From the NCBI GenBank assembly GCA_963825645.1, contig CAWGTT010000002.1:310001-374000 (forward strand): a stretch of 64,000 nucleotides of DNA, in the 5' to 3' direction. Within the stretch, counting starts at the first letter, position 1. Every line of letters starts with the position of its first letter. Under the pieces are notes generated by a model. The model ran no database searches. It was not told where the DNA came from and saw only the letters and a list, made by a program, of their open reading frames with translations. Made by a program: the position numbers and the translations under genes. Below are positions 36,822 through 45,695 of this stretch, piece by piece. This stretch comes from JADJPO01 sp963825645. GTDB lineage: Bacteria; Actinomycetota; Actinomycetes; Actinomycetales; Kineosporiaceae.

Positions 36822-37514
36822 GTGTATCCTCGCGGCGTGTCCGCTGATCCGGTGGGGGCTCCCGTCGCCAGGGCGGCTTCTCCTGCTGGGTTCGACGACG
36901 CCTCCCAGGAGTGGGTCGACGGGCTGCGCGCGACCGGCAGCCGGCACGAGGCCTGCGTCGTCGCACTGCATGCTCTGCTGCGGCGTGTCGCGCGGCACGA
37001 GGTCGCCCGCCGTGCCGGCTCGCTTCAGCTGCGTGGCCCGGAGCTCGATGACATCGCCCAGCAAGCCACCGATGACGCTCTGATGGCGATCCGGGCGAAG
37101 GTCCCCGACTTCCGGGGCGAGAGCCGCTTCACGACCTGGGCGTACCGCTTCGTGATGCTCGAGGTCTCGACGAAGATGGGCCGTCACTTCTGGCGCTCCC
37201 ATCGTGCCGTGATGGATGACGACGCATGGGAACGACTCCCGGACACCAGGGCAGAGTCGCCTCACCAGCACAGCGAGCAGCGCGAGATGTCGGCGGCGCT
37301 CCGTCGCGCCATCGAGGAGGACCTGACACCGCACCAGCGCAGGGTCTTCGTCGCGATCGCCTTGAACGAGGTACCGATGGATGCCTTCGCGCGTGAGCTG
37401 GGCGCCTCCAGGAACACCGTCTACAAGGCGCTATTCGACGCTCGTCGAAAGCTGAAGGCAAGCCTGCGCGCCGCGGGGTACGAGCGACCGACCTACCAGT
37501 CAGGGACGCCATGA
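36822..37514 (+). CDS. ECF-type RNA polymerase sigma factor
   Basis: About 225-230 residues; GTG 36822 or GTG 36837 may be the start. The TATCCT at 36825-36830 could be a -10 box if the message is leaderless from 36837. Region 2: LDDIAQQATDDALMAIRAKV and FRGESRFTTWAYRFVMLEV. Region 4: EDLTPHQRRVFVAIALNEVPMD and LGASRNTVYKALFDARRKL. The gene overlaps the zinc-finger anti-sigma gene by 4 bases, so the pair is co-translated. The flanking redox/MOSC genes suggest an oxidative or electrophile response (inference). Confidence 0.9.
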   Translation: MYPRGVSADPVGAPVARAASPAGFDDASQEWVDGLRATGSRHEACVVALHALLRRVARHEVARRAGSLQLRGPELDDIAQQATDDALMAIRAKVPDFRGESRFTTWAYRFVMLEVSTKMGRHFWRSHRAVMDDDAWERLPDTRAESPHQHSEQREMSAALRRAIEEDLTPHQRRVFVAIALNEVPMDAFARELGASRNTVYKALFDARRKLKASLRAAGYERPTYQSGTP

Positions 37515-37750
37515 ACGAGGATCGGAAGCTCGACGACCTGTTGCGAGCAGACGACCTCGATGCCGGGTGCGCCGCCGGTTTCGGGGTGCTGCACCAGTAT
37601 GTCGAGACCGAGCTCGCCGGTGGTGACCCTGGGCGTGAGCTCCCAGGGCTCGCCGCTCACCTCTTGGCCTGCCCGGCGTGCCGCGAGGACTATCGCGGGC
37701 TGCGGGACGCGGCCGAGCGGTTCGGCGACGCCGGCCCGTCGGCACCATGA
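37511..37750 (+). CDS. Small zinc-finger anti-sigma factor
   Basis: 79 residues. The HLLACPACREDY segment gives an HxxxCxxC zinc site as in ZAS/zf-HC2 anti-sigma proteins, preceded by VLHQYVETELAGG. There is no membrane helix, so it is a cytosolic anti-sigma like the RsrA type. It overlaps the sigma gene stop by ATGA. Zinc-site Cys residues could make it redox-responsive, which is inference from the family. Confidence 0.85.
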   Translation: MNEDRKLDDLLRADDLDAGCAAGFGVLHQYVETELAGGDPGRELPGLAAHLLACPACREDYRGLRDAAERFGDAGPSAP

Positions 37751-37779
37751 GCTGAGGCATCAACGTAGGGGAGTCAAGC

Positions 37780-38061
37780 ATGTGGGTCCGGATCGACGAG
37801 GTCTCCTTCCACCCCGAACACGGCGGTGCGGTCATCAACCGCACGCGAGACACCGCCGCGGGCCTGCATCAGGGCGACGACTTTCGCGGATTCCGGTTGC
37901 TGGTGGACCGTGCGAACGGTCGCGCGCTCATCGTGTCCTATTGGGACAGCGAGACTGGTGCGCGGGCCGACCGCCCCGAGCAGGATGCTGGGCCGGACGA
38001 TCCGGGAGCGACAGCCGTCGTGCGGACCGACGTCTACGAGCTGGCCATCGACGCCTGTTGA
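37780..38061 (+). CDS. Antibiotic-biosynthesis-monooxygenase-like (dimeric alpha-beta barrel) protein
   Basis: 93 residues after GGGGAG. MWVRIDEVSFHPEHGGA, GFRLLVDRANGRALIVSYW and DSETGARAD have the ABM-domain pattern of a strand, a helix and a central strand ending in a W. Such small proteins act as heme- or quinone-modifying monooxygenases or simply as dimeric binding folds. It follows the anti-sigma gene by 29 bases and likely belongs to the same regulon. Confidence 0.65.
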   Translation: MWVRIDEVSFHPEHGGAVINRTRDTAAGLHQGDDFRGFRLLVDRANGRALIVSYWDSETGARADRPEQDAGPDDPGATAVVRTDVYELAIDAC

Positions 38062-38199
38062 GCATCCTGACCCGGCGACGGGGGTAAGACGCCCCGCTGA
38101 ACGGGCGCAAACTCGGAGAGGCCCCCCGGCCGTCGCGCGACGTCGCACGGGCAAGCATCCGTGCTTTTCCTTCAGCGGGGTGCCCAGAAAGGGCTCCCG

Positions 38200-38910
38200 A
38201 TGCCAGACATGCGCGTGTCCCAGCTGTGGCGGTACCCGGTCAAGTCACTCAGGGGAGAGCCGCTCACCTCGGCGACCCTGACGAGCGACGGCGTCGAGGG
38301 TGATCGCGTCGTCCACGTGGCCGGGCTGCGGGGCCCTGTCACCGGGCGAACCCGACACGGCCTGCTCACCCTCGCCGCGACCACCGGCCCGGACGGCGCG
38401 CCGCAGGTGGACGGCCGCCGATGGGACAGCGGGCACGCCGCCGAGCTCGTCCGGCGGCATGCCGGCCCGCAGGCGCGCCTGGTGGCCGACCGCAGCCCCG
38501 AGCGGTTCGACGTCCTCAACCTGCTCGTGGCCACGGACGGCGCGGTCGAGCGGTTCGGCCACGACGTCCGGCGACTTCGCCCCAACCTCGTCCTCTCCGG
38601 AATCGCTGCCGATCGCGAGCCCGAGCTTCCCGGGATGGCGCTGAGCATCGGCACCGCGGTGATCGGCGTGCACTCGGTGCGCCAACGGTGCATCGTCACG
38701 TCGATCGATCCGGACACCGGCCGGCAGGACCTCGACGTCCTTCGCCGGATCCGGGACGTCTTCGGCAACCAGCTCGCGCTGAACTCCTGGGTCATCCGCG
38801 CCGGGATCGTGAAGGTCGGCGACGTGGTGCGGGTCGTCCCCCTCCCCGAGCCGCCTGACCGGATCGGAGGGTGGATCGTCGGAGCTGCCTACCCACACGC
38901 TCTCGGGTGA
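38200..38910 (+). CDS. MOSC domain protein (YcbX-like N-terminal barrel plus MOSC)
   Basis: 236 residues from MPDMRVSQLWRYPVKSL, with AAAGGG upstream. The N-terminal barrel (YPVKSLRGEPL, GVEGDRVVHV) matches the MOSC_N domain, and the C-terminal MOSC domain has VRQRCIVTSIDPDTGRQDL with the conserved cofactor Cys, then RIRDVFGNQLALNSWV and GDVVRVV. Known family members bind molybdenum cofactor and reduce N-hydroxylated compounds with a partner reductase. The MOSC/FAD/ferredoxin fusion upstream could be such a partner (inference). Confidence 0.87.
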   Translation: MPDMRVSQLWRYPVKSLRGEPLTSATLTSDGVEGDRVVHVAGLRGPVTGRTRHGLLTLAATTGPDGAPQVDGRRWDSGHAAELVRRHAGPQARLVADRSPERFDVLNLLVATDGAVERFGHDVRRLRPNLVLSGIAADREPELPGMALSIGTAVIGVHSVRQRCIVTSIDPDTGRQDLDVLRRIRDVFGNQLALNSWVIRAGIVKVGDVVRVVPLPEPPDRIGGWIVGAAYPHALG

Positions 38911-38941
38911 CGCTCGTTGAGCCTCCGCGCCCGCGAACGCT

Positions 38942-39771
38942 AGATCACCACCTATCACCACGATCGATGAGAAGGTCAACGACATCCTCCGCGCCCAGAA
39001 GGACACTGTGCTGGCGGACATGATCGGAGTGGACCCCGTGATCGAGGAAGCCATGACCATCCGCGAGCTGATGGGCCGGTTCTCCGATATCACGTGGTCG
39101 AAAGTCCAGGCCACATCGATGACTCCCGCGCGAACCCAGGCATACGCGTTGCGTCAGCTTGACGCACTCGCGGAGAAGGTGGAGCAGACCAGGATCGGCG
39201 ATCTGGCCAAGACGTCCAAGGAGGCCGAGTCCAAGGTTGTGGAATGGCTCGCCGTCTTGGCTCGTTGCTTCCAGCTTCAGGACGCAATCGCTGTGCTGGA
39301 GCTCGACCGCGTGCTGGACGCGTCTCCAGAGGAGCTCGACCGGCATCGCCTCGCGCTTCGCGCTGCCAGGCAGAACCGGTTGGACCTCATTTCACGGAGC
39401 ACCGAGCATCTGTTGGCTCGCATGAATACAGCTGCCGCCACAGCCAACACGAAGGTGCTGCTGCATCCGACCACGTGCCGTGATGTGGTGCATTCGAGTA
39501 ATCGGGTCACGGTCGCCGTCGTCGACTTCAACGGGCGGCTCGGGATCGAGCGCGGTCGAGAGTCGTTGGAGGCGAGACGATGGGTGGACGCGGCCGCAGA
39601 GGTGAGGGACAAGGCACTCGCGACGGGAGCAGAGGGCGTCGATGCCGCCAAGCGCCTCGGTACGAGACCCTCGACCGAGCCGCATCGGTGACGGGCAGGC
39701 TGTCCAGCGGAATCGCCGAGCGAACGCTCCGTCGGCGCGCGGACAACGAGGAACGCGTCGAAGACGAGTAA
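38942..39771 (+). pseudogene. Helical protein of unknown function, probably frameshifted near its end
   Basis: A frame from ITTIDEKVNDILRAQKD runs to a stop at 39691, through VLADMIGVDPVIEEAMTIRE, DALAEKVEQTRIGDLAKTSKE, ILARMNT-type helices and VAVVDFNGRLGIERGRESL. At about 39662 the neighbouring frame gives a natural continuation (YETLDRAASVTGRLSSGIAE, RADNEERVEDE) to 39771. The N-terminus has no clear start codon (ATG absent before 38957), so it may also be truncated. Mostly helical and charged, no signal. I do not recognise the family. Confidence 0.45.
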
Positions 39772-39852
39772 GTGAGCATCCACCCTCGGCAGCCCCTGTC
39801 CGTAGAGAACGCCCCGAAGTTGATCAGCCCAGGTGGCACTGAGTGGAACTGA

Positions 39853-40317
39853 TCACGTCGGCCGAGGGAACGAGGGCGGATGTTCCCGACCGCAGTCCCT
39901 CAGGTTCGGCGCCGACGAGCCCTGACCGAGACCGGGATGAGCCGTGTAAGCCTCCGCTGAGGAGTAGTCAGGCCGCCGGGGGGTGCGGGCGAGCCTGGAG
40001 AGCAGGGTGATGGCCTCGTCCAAGGGAACGTAACGCTGCTGTCCCGGGTCACGTAGGGCGGTCTCGAGCAGCTCGCGCATCAGCACGGTGACACCGACAC
40101 CGCGTGCGGCGGCCTCCTGTTCGAGGGCCTCGGTCAGTCGCAGGGGCAGCCGCAGCGACTTGACCACCATCGGTTCGCTGGTGTCAGGGACCGGCATCGC
40201 CGCATCCGGGCCGTGTTCGACGAGCTCGGCCAGCGATTCGGTCATCGGATCAACCCGCCGGTTCGCTCCAGTACCGCCAGATGCGCCCGCGCTGCCCGGT
40301 CCATGCGTGCCGCCCAT
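39853..40317 (-). CDS. Ribbon-helix-helix antitoxin-like protein
   Basis: Up to 154 residues from MGGTHGPGSAG; an internal start MTESLAELV is possible. The core MVVKSLRLPLRLTEALEQEA with GVGVTVLMRELLETAL has the strand-helix-helix of RHH/CopG regulators. It begins 5 bases after the toxin-like gene, as in type II systems where the antitoxin represses the pair. The C-terminal ~45 residues are less typical and may come from a readthrough frame. Confidence 0.6.
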   Translation of the reverse strand: MGGTHGPGSAGASGGTGANRRVDPMTESLAELVEHGPDAAMPVPDTSEPMVVKSLRLPLRLTEALEQEAAARGVGVTVLMRELLETALRDPGQQRYVPLDEAITLLSRLARTPRRPDYSSAEAYTAHPGLGQGSSAPNLRDCGREHPPSFPRPT

Positions 40318-40322
40318 GTCGT

Positions 40323-40608
40323 TCACCCCTGCCGTCCGGTGTAGCGGTCGAAGACCTCGATCTCCTCGGTCGACATCTCCCGCGCCGCCATGATGTCCCA
40401 GTCGTTGTCCTCGCTGGTGGACTCCACCACCAGCACCATCAGGTGACGGCCGGCGGACGTCACCGGCGAAGATCGCCGCGCCGTCCTCACCCAGGGGCCG
40501 GCTCAGCCGACGCCGTCCGTGCAGGGCCACCCACACCTCGTCCGGGCCGATCCCGTACACCTTGAGGTTGGCCAAGCCCTCAGCCGTGAAGCTGTACCGG
40601 TTCCCCAC
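40323..40608 (-). pseudogene. BrnT-like toxin, frameshifted
   Basis: Starts MGNRYSFTAEGLANLKVYGI, with DEVWVALHGRRRLSRPLGED and AIFAG, then the frame breaks near 40466. The other frame gives SAGRHLMVLVVESTSEDNDW, MAAREMSTEEIEVFDRYT and a stop at 40323. The order (short RNase-like toxin first, RHH antitoxin second) and the AREMS...E motif resemble BrnTA. If the shift is real, the toxin is dead while the antitoxin persists; if it is a base-call error, the pair is complete. Confidence 0.55.
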
Positions 40609-40706
40609 CCATGCATCGTATCACCGCGTAATACGCTTGAGGCCATCGGCCGATCTGTACCCGCGGGGAGTCCGACGAGTTCGCACGCGACCCACGCACC
40701 TGTCCA

Positions 40707-40813
40707 GCAGTCACTGACCGTGCCCGGCCGTCTGTGGCTGTCCGCGCCACATGCACGCCAAACCGAAGTCCAACTTCCGCGCAGCAACGCGTCGTGGCTG
40801 GTCAACGCCACGA
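40707..40813. repeat. Dispersed ~100-bp repeat, copy B
   Basis: Contains GTCACTGACCGTGCCCGGCC, TGTGGCTGTCCGCGCCACAT, GCACGCCAAACCGAAGTCC and GGCTGGTCAACGCC. It aligns over its length with 26719-26821, with point differences. It directly precedes an IS remnant. Confidence 0.55.
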
Positions 40814-40854
40814 GGACTGAGCACGGTCCTCCTGATGTACACCTGACCCGGCGC

Positions 40855-41345
40855 GCAGTTGATCTGATGGTGCTGCGGCTGCGCGGTGAGGCGGCCAAGG
40901 ACGTGGAGCTGCTGGTCCTGCGTCATCAGGTCGCGGTCCTGCGCCGACAGGTCGGACCGCCGCGGCTGGAACCCCGGGACCGGGTCCTGCTCGGCGCCCT
41001 GTCGCGGGTGCTCCCGCGGCCCCGGTGGGAGGCGTTCTTCGTCACCCCGGCCACGCTCCTGCGCTGGCACCGGGAGCTGGTGGCCAAGAAGTGGGCCTAC
41101 CCGCGTAGGCGTCCCGGACGCCCCTCCACCGGGGCCGAGGTCCGGCGGCTGATCGTGCAGCCGGCCGCGGAGAACACCGGGTGGGGGCACCGCAGGATCC
41201 ACGGCGAACTCCGTGGACTGGGCCACCGGGTGTCGCCGGCGATGGTGTGGCGGATCCTGCGTGCCGTGTCGACCCAGCCCCGCGACTGTCCGGACAGTCC
41301 TGGGCGGACTTCCGGCGCGCCCAAGCATCCGGGATCCTGCCGGTC
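40855..41345 (+). pseudogene. IS3/IS481-like transposase, N-terminal remnant
   Basis: VDLMVLRLRGEAAKDVELLV, LRHQVAVLRRQVGPPRLEP, FFVTPATLLRWHRELVAKKW, RRPGRPSTGAEVRRLI and WGHRRIHGELRGLGHRVSPA are the N-terminal half of the transposase family whose C-terminal half opens this window. Near 41270 the frame shifts (continuing VDPAPRLSGQSWADFRRAQA) and the similarity stops at about 41345, before the catalytic core. Confidence 0.8.
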
Positions 41346-41461
41346 GGCGAGCCAAAGGGGAGGCGGCCCGGTGAGTCCAGGGAGCTCTGCCGTCAGCAGA
41401 GCGGCAGCGGGGGTTGTCCACCCCATCCGCCCGAGCGCGTTCCGCGCCCCGTGGCGGTCTC

Positions 41462-43192
41462 CTACCGGCAGCCCGCCGCCCACTCGCCGAGCACGTCCGT
41501 CAGCCGCTCGACGCCGACGTGCAGCTGGCGCACCAGCTCGTCGGCCTGCTCGGCCTCGTCCTGGCGGTGACTCATCGTGAACTCCAGCTCAGCCCCGCGG
41601 GCCGCGTAGTAGAAGCCGAACCCACCTCGGCTGGTCGGGGAGAACGCGCACCTCACGATCTGATCCCGGCCACCCATCGAGGTGGTGGACAGGAAGTCGG
41701 TGGTGAGTCGGCGGTAGGCCTCGTTCCGGTGCAGGGGCGAGACAGCGTCCAGCCGCTCGGCGGCCAGCCTCAGCCCGAGCAGGTGCCGGTCGACCCCATG
41801 CCCGGCCTTGGCCGCCTTCACCCAGTCGCGGTGCGCGTCGAGCGCCCCGCCGACGTGGTCCGGCGTGGCGGTGCCCGCGACCAGGGCCCGGGTCAGGGCC
41901 ACCGCCTGCGGGGTGTTCGGTCGCAGACACTCGGTGCGCCCTGCGGCGTATTCGCGCATGTCGACGGACTCGTAGGTGCTGCGCACCCGGCCGAAGGTAG
42001 CCAGCTGTGCAAACAGCATGACCCACTGCTGGACAGCGTCCAGACTGATCCTGACCTCCACGGGAGCCGGGTTCGCGGTGCGCACGATCTGGACGTGCAG
42101 CGGCGCCAGCCGGTCACGGTACTCGGCCAGGCCACGCTCGATCCCGCCGGCGAGATCCGGCGGGATCCGCCATGACAGCTCGGTGATTGCGGGCATCTGC
42201 CCGGCTGGGGAGGACGGCTGCGGATCGACTGCGGCCGCGCAGTGTGCCTGCGCGACGAGCGCCTGCAGCGTGCCGCCGTCCGCCACGCTGTGCTCCATGT
42301 GCAGCGCCACGAGACCGTGGTCGAGGTGCACCTGGTAGGTCAGCGGCTTGTAGGTCCAGGCTCGTCCGGGCTCGAAGGAGACCCGGCGCAGGTAGTCGGC
42401 CTCCCGTGCCCGGGTTCCCTGCGGGTCCAGTGCCGAGTCGTCGAGGTGCACGGCGAACAGCGCGTCGGCGATCCGGTCGTAGGTGCACCGGTTCTCGGGA
42501 TCGGCAAGCAACCGGTCCAGGGAGACGGCCGTCTGGTCGCCGCCCAGGTAGGAGATGGCCGTGACGTCCCGCTCCGCCGGTGCGAGCTCGACGACCCGGG
42601 CCAGTGCGGCCTGCACTGTGGCGCGCGGCAGTGCGGCGCCGGCGCGGTCGCTGATCGGGACGGCGAGCCAGCGCCCCCGCCACAGCACGCCGATCTCACG
42701 GTTGGCGGCATCGCCCGGTCCGGTGCGGATTTCGTCCACTCCCGGGCGGGGGTGCCGCAGTCCCCCGGCGACCACCTGCCACTGACTCGAGTCGACCGGC
42801 TCCCCGCGGGAGGTGACCTCGGGCTCGGCCTCCCCACGCAGGATGGCAAGGTGGACGCACGCGAAGCCGTGCACGACTTCCGCGGCGAGCGCCAGACCGG
42901 TCGTGGCCGTAGGCCAGGCCAGCCGGAAGCCGACGCTGGTGCTCAACGGCAGGGGTGGGCGCACGCTCAGGTAGCCGTCCAACCACGCCTCTGACAACCA
43001 ACTCCGCCCGGCGCCCCGCTCCTCGTCGGCAAAGCGCTCGAGCTCCGCCTGGCACCGCGGGCCGACACCGGTGGCGAACTCGGCCACCGCACACCGGGCC
43101 GCTTCCAGCTCGCCGGGCTCGAGCAGCGGCTCGACGGCGGCCAGGTAGCGATCCAGCGTGTCGGACAGAGCTGGCACGGGCAGGTGCTTCAC
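41462..43192 (-). CDS. Choline/carnitine O-acyltransferase family protein
   Basis: 576 residues from a GTG with GGAGG 5 bases upstream (an ATG at 43231 is possible but lacks a site). Family landmarks: the N-terminal LPVPALSDTLDRYLAAVEPL; the catalytic His in ALHMEHSVADGG; DMREYAAGRTECLRP (substrate-binding Tyr/Thr/Arg segment); DFLSTTSMGG, matching the family STS motif; and GFGFYY-type end. Bacterial members are uncommon compared with animals and fungi. It would transfer acyl groups between CoA and carnitine, choline or a related alcohol. It is divergent from a broken sulfotransferase. Confidence 0.88.
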   Translation of the reverse strand: MKHLPVPALSDTLDRYLAAVEPLLEPGELEAARCAVAEFATGVGPRCQAELERFADEERGAGRSWLSEAWLDGYLSVRPPLPLSTSVGFRLAWPTATTGLALAAEVVHGFACVHLAILRGEAEPEVTSRGEPVDSSQWQVVAGGLRHPRPGVDEIRTGPGDAANREIGVLWRGRWLAVPISDRAGAALPRATVQAALARVVELAPAERDVTAISYLGGDQTAVSLDRLLADPENRCTYDRIADALFAVHLDDSALDPQGTRAREADYLRRVSFEPGRAWTYKPLTYQVHLDHGLVALHMEHSVADGGTLQALVAQAHCAAAVDPQPSSPAGQMPAITELSWRIPPDLAGGIERGLAEYRDRLAPLHVQIVRTANPAPVEVRISLDAVQQWVMLFAQLATFGRVRSTYESVDMREYAAGRTECLRPNTPQAVALTRALVAGTATPDHVGGALDAHRDWVKAAKAGHGVDRHLLGLRLAAERLDAVSPLHRNEAYRRLTTDFLSTTSMGGRDQIVRCAFSPTSRGGFGFYYAARGAELEFTMSHRQDEAEQADELVRQLHVGVERLTDVLGEWAAGCR

Positions 43193-43343
43193 ATCGCCTC
43201 CGTAGGTGGGACGGGTGGATGGACCGAGCACGCAGCCAGGTGGGTCCCAGCTGGTCTTCGCGGCTCCGCAGCGCGCGAGAAGCGTCCATCGACAGTAGCC
43301 TCGCGGGGTCGCTGACGTTCTCCCCGCATCCCATGATGAAGCG

Positions 43344-43805
43344 GTGCGACGTTACGAGGGGCTGATGGTCCACTCCAGCCGATGGGAACGGTTCTCCTGC
43401 GGGCAGGCGATGTCGTGGTCACGACCCCGTCCAAGTGCGGCACCACCTGGATGCAGCACATCGTCGGCATGATGCTGTTGGACCGGGTCGACTTCGGCGT
43501 CCGGCTCGGCACCGTCTCACCGTGGCTCGACATGCTGATCCGCTCCGAGGACGAGGTCTTCTCCCTGCTGCAGGCCCAGGAGCACCGGCGGTTCATCAAG
43601 ACCCACACGCCGCTGGACGGACTGCCCGACGATCCGCGGGTCACCTACATCGTGGTGATCCGCCACCCGCTCGACGTGGCCCTGTCCGATCTCGACCACG
43701 ATCTGAACGGTGTGGACGGGCGGACCTGGGAGTTGCGTCGCAGGGCCGTGGGAGAACCCGACCCGGCCACGCGGCGTCCCGTGGACTGGGAGCCACCGCC
43801 GCAGG
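43344..43805 (+). pseudogene. Sulfotransferase, frameshifted and 3'-truncated
   Basis: The start region VRRYEGLMVHSSRWERF is in one frame and the rest in another from about 43395. LRAGDVVVTTPSKCGTTWMQ is the 5'-phosphosulfate-binding loop; RRFIKTHTPLDGLP and VVIRHPLDVALSDLDHDL are the following family motifs (3'-phosphate loop). After PVDWEPPPQ at about 43805 the similarity ends and the remaining ~100 residues are absent. A PAPS-dependent enzyme originally; not functional as it stands. Confidence 0.75.
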
Positions 43806-44588
43806 GTGAGGATCCGCGTGAGCGACGAACAAACCGTCGCGCGACTGAACGCCGGCGATCGCAGCCTCGTACTCCAAATGCTGGCCAGCCGGCCCACCTC
43901 CCGGCTGACCACCGCAACCGTGTGGTGAACCAGCCGGTCCAGCCGCCACCAACGAGTCCCAACCAGTCACGACCCTCCGGTCCGAAATCGTGTCGAGCCC
44001 CGCCCATGAGCACCGCCATGGCCGCATCGTCGCAGGTCAACGCCATATTCAGACGCGCACGACGGGCCTGAGAATCGGAAGGTCGGCGGTTCGACCCCGC
44101 CCCTGGCCACTTTGATCATGGTTCTGAGCTGCAGTGATTCCCCAACGTGACCGACTTCGTCACTCTTGGTTGCTGGAGTGGCTGTGGACATCTGGCATCA
44201 GCTGGATCCCTTTCGGGCCGCTGCGCCGAATGCGCCCCAATGTCTGGGCGTACTACACGCCGAACCCGAGTCGGGGCGAGAACACTCAGGTCAGCGACTC
44301 GCGGGTCGCCCGTCGGGTGCTAAAGATCTTCCGAGTAGAACGCAGACACCCGTCCTCGTCGCCGCAGACACTCGCGCCGAGGCCCCTTCCCCTAGTAAGC
44401 CGGTATCTCTGCCGAGCCCCACGCCCCGAAACCAGCACGGAGCAGACCGCCGCCCAGCCGCCATCGGCCGGCGTTGACCGTTCACGGCTGTCCGGGCCAT
44501 ATCCACGCCAACCCGAAGATCAACACCGTTCAGCGTGGCATCGTCGCAGGTCACGCGGCCGCACTAATCCAGGCTGGCGCAGCCGGAA
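43806..44588. other. Gene-free stretch containing island-edge repeats
   Basis: No open frame here resembles a protein. It holds the right-hand tRNA-derived repeat (44022-44110) and a third degenerate copy of the dispersed repeat at about 44475-44556 (CACGGCTGTCCGGGCC, CCACGCCAACCCGAAGATCA, GCATCGTCGCAGGTCA). The rest shows nothing I can interpret. Confidence 0.6.
44022..44110 (+). repeat. tRNA 3'-end fragment with flanking block, putative attachment site (right)
   Basis: CCGCATCGTCGCAGGTCAAC (44022 onward) matches 26800-26821, and 44068-44110 is identical to 26848-26890. The copy lacks the CCA end present at the left site. The two blocks are 25-27 bases apart in both places, so the whole ~90-bp unit is duplicated, with a few indels. 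Confidence 0.7.
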
Positions 44589-45488
44589 TCAGGGCGCCAG
44601 GTGTTCCACGAACCAGTCCCGGGCCTGACCAGACGCCGCGTCAAAGCCCTTCACATAGGCGTCGAAGTGACCGCCAGGCAGGATCACCAACTTGCGTGGC
44701 TCGTTCGCGGACTGGAACGCGGCGATCGCCAGGTCGGACACGGTCAGGTGGTCACCGCGCGCCACTACCATCAGCAGGGGCGTCGGGCTGACCAGCGGAA
44801 GGTACGCGCCCGGCTCGTACTCGGTGAACATCTCCACCGAGCGCAAGGTGACCTCGTTCCTCCAGGATGGCGCTCGAGTGGCACCGGTCTCGCTGAACCA
44901 CTGCCAGGAGTCCGGGGTGGGCAGCGCACACGCGCCCGCCGGGTCCTCCGACACGACAGGGACCATCGCCGGTGCCTCGCCGCGGTACCGCGCCAGGCGG
45001 TCGGCGTTGAACGCGTCCTGGAAGCCGGCGATGAGATCGGCCTTCACCAGGCGCCGGACATTGAAGTGGCCACTGACCAGCGGCACCTGGGAGACCACGG
45101 CCCGGACCCGTCGGTCGATCGCGCCGACGATGAGAACGTGGCCACCGGAGTAGCTGCTGCCCCAGATCCCGATCCGGTCGGCGTCCACCTCGGACAGCGT
45201 GCCGGCGTAGGTGATGGCGTGTCGGTAGTCGCGGACCTGGGCCCAGGGGTCGATCTCGTAGCGAGGTTGTCCGTCGCTGGCCCCGAAGTTGCGGTTGTCG
45301 AAGACCAGAGCGTTCAGGCCCGCCGCGGCGAACACGTCCGCGAAGGCGTCCAGGTACATCTCCTTGACGGCGGAGAAGCCATGCGCCATCACCACGGTCG
45401 CCGCGGGCTTCGTGGCCCCCTCGCCGGAGTAGAACCAGCCCCGCAACGTGACACCCTCGGCATCGAACTCGACATCGCGACGAGCCAT
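44589..45488 (-). CDS. Alpha/beta hydrolase, dienelactone-hydrolase / acyl-peptidase-like
   Basis: 299 residues with GGAGGA upstream. AATVVMAHGFSAVKEMY (oxyanion region), ALVFDNRNFGASDGQPR, the nucleophile elbow IGIWGSSYSGGHVL (Ser), likely acid in MVVARGDHLTVSD and His in LPGGHFDAY. No signal peptide. It is divergent from the beta-lactamase-like gene with a 207-base gap between them. Substrate cannot be told; ester or lactone hydrolysis is likely. Confidence 0.85.
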   Translation of the reverse strand: MARRDVEFDAEGVTLRGWFYSGEGATKPAATVVMAHGFSAVKEMYLDAFADVFAAAGLNALVFDNRNFGASDGQPRYEIDPWAQVRDYRHAITYAGTLSEVDADRIGIWGSSYSGGHVLIVGAIDRRVRAVVSQVPLVSGHFNVRRLVKADLIAGFQDAFNADRLARYRGEAPAMVPVVSEDPAGACALPTPDSWQWFSETGATRAPSWRNEVTLRSVEMFTEYEPGAYLPLVSPTPLLMVVARGDHLTVSDLAIAAFQSANEPRKLVILPGGHFDAYVKGFDAASGQARDWFVEHLAP

Positions 45489-45695
45489 CGGAATCTCCTC
45501 CCAGGTCAGACGTCACAGCCAACGACGAGCACCGTCGACGATAGGCGAGCGCTCCATCGCTGTCACCGGCCTCGGAGAGGCTTGGCTACATGCCTGACCC
45601 CACCGATTGGGCCCACGGTCCAGGCCGTTGACCGCGGCTCGGCGCGGTGTCAACGTAATTGCGTCCGTGCGCTCTCGCGTGGAGAGGTGATTCCG

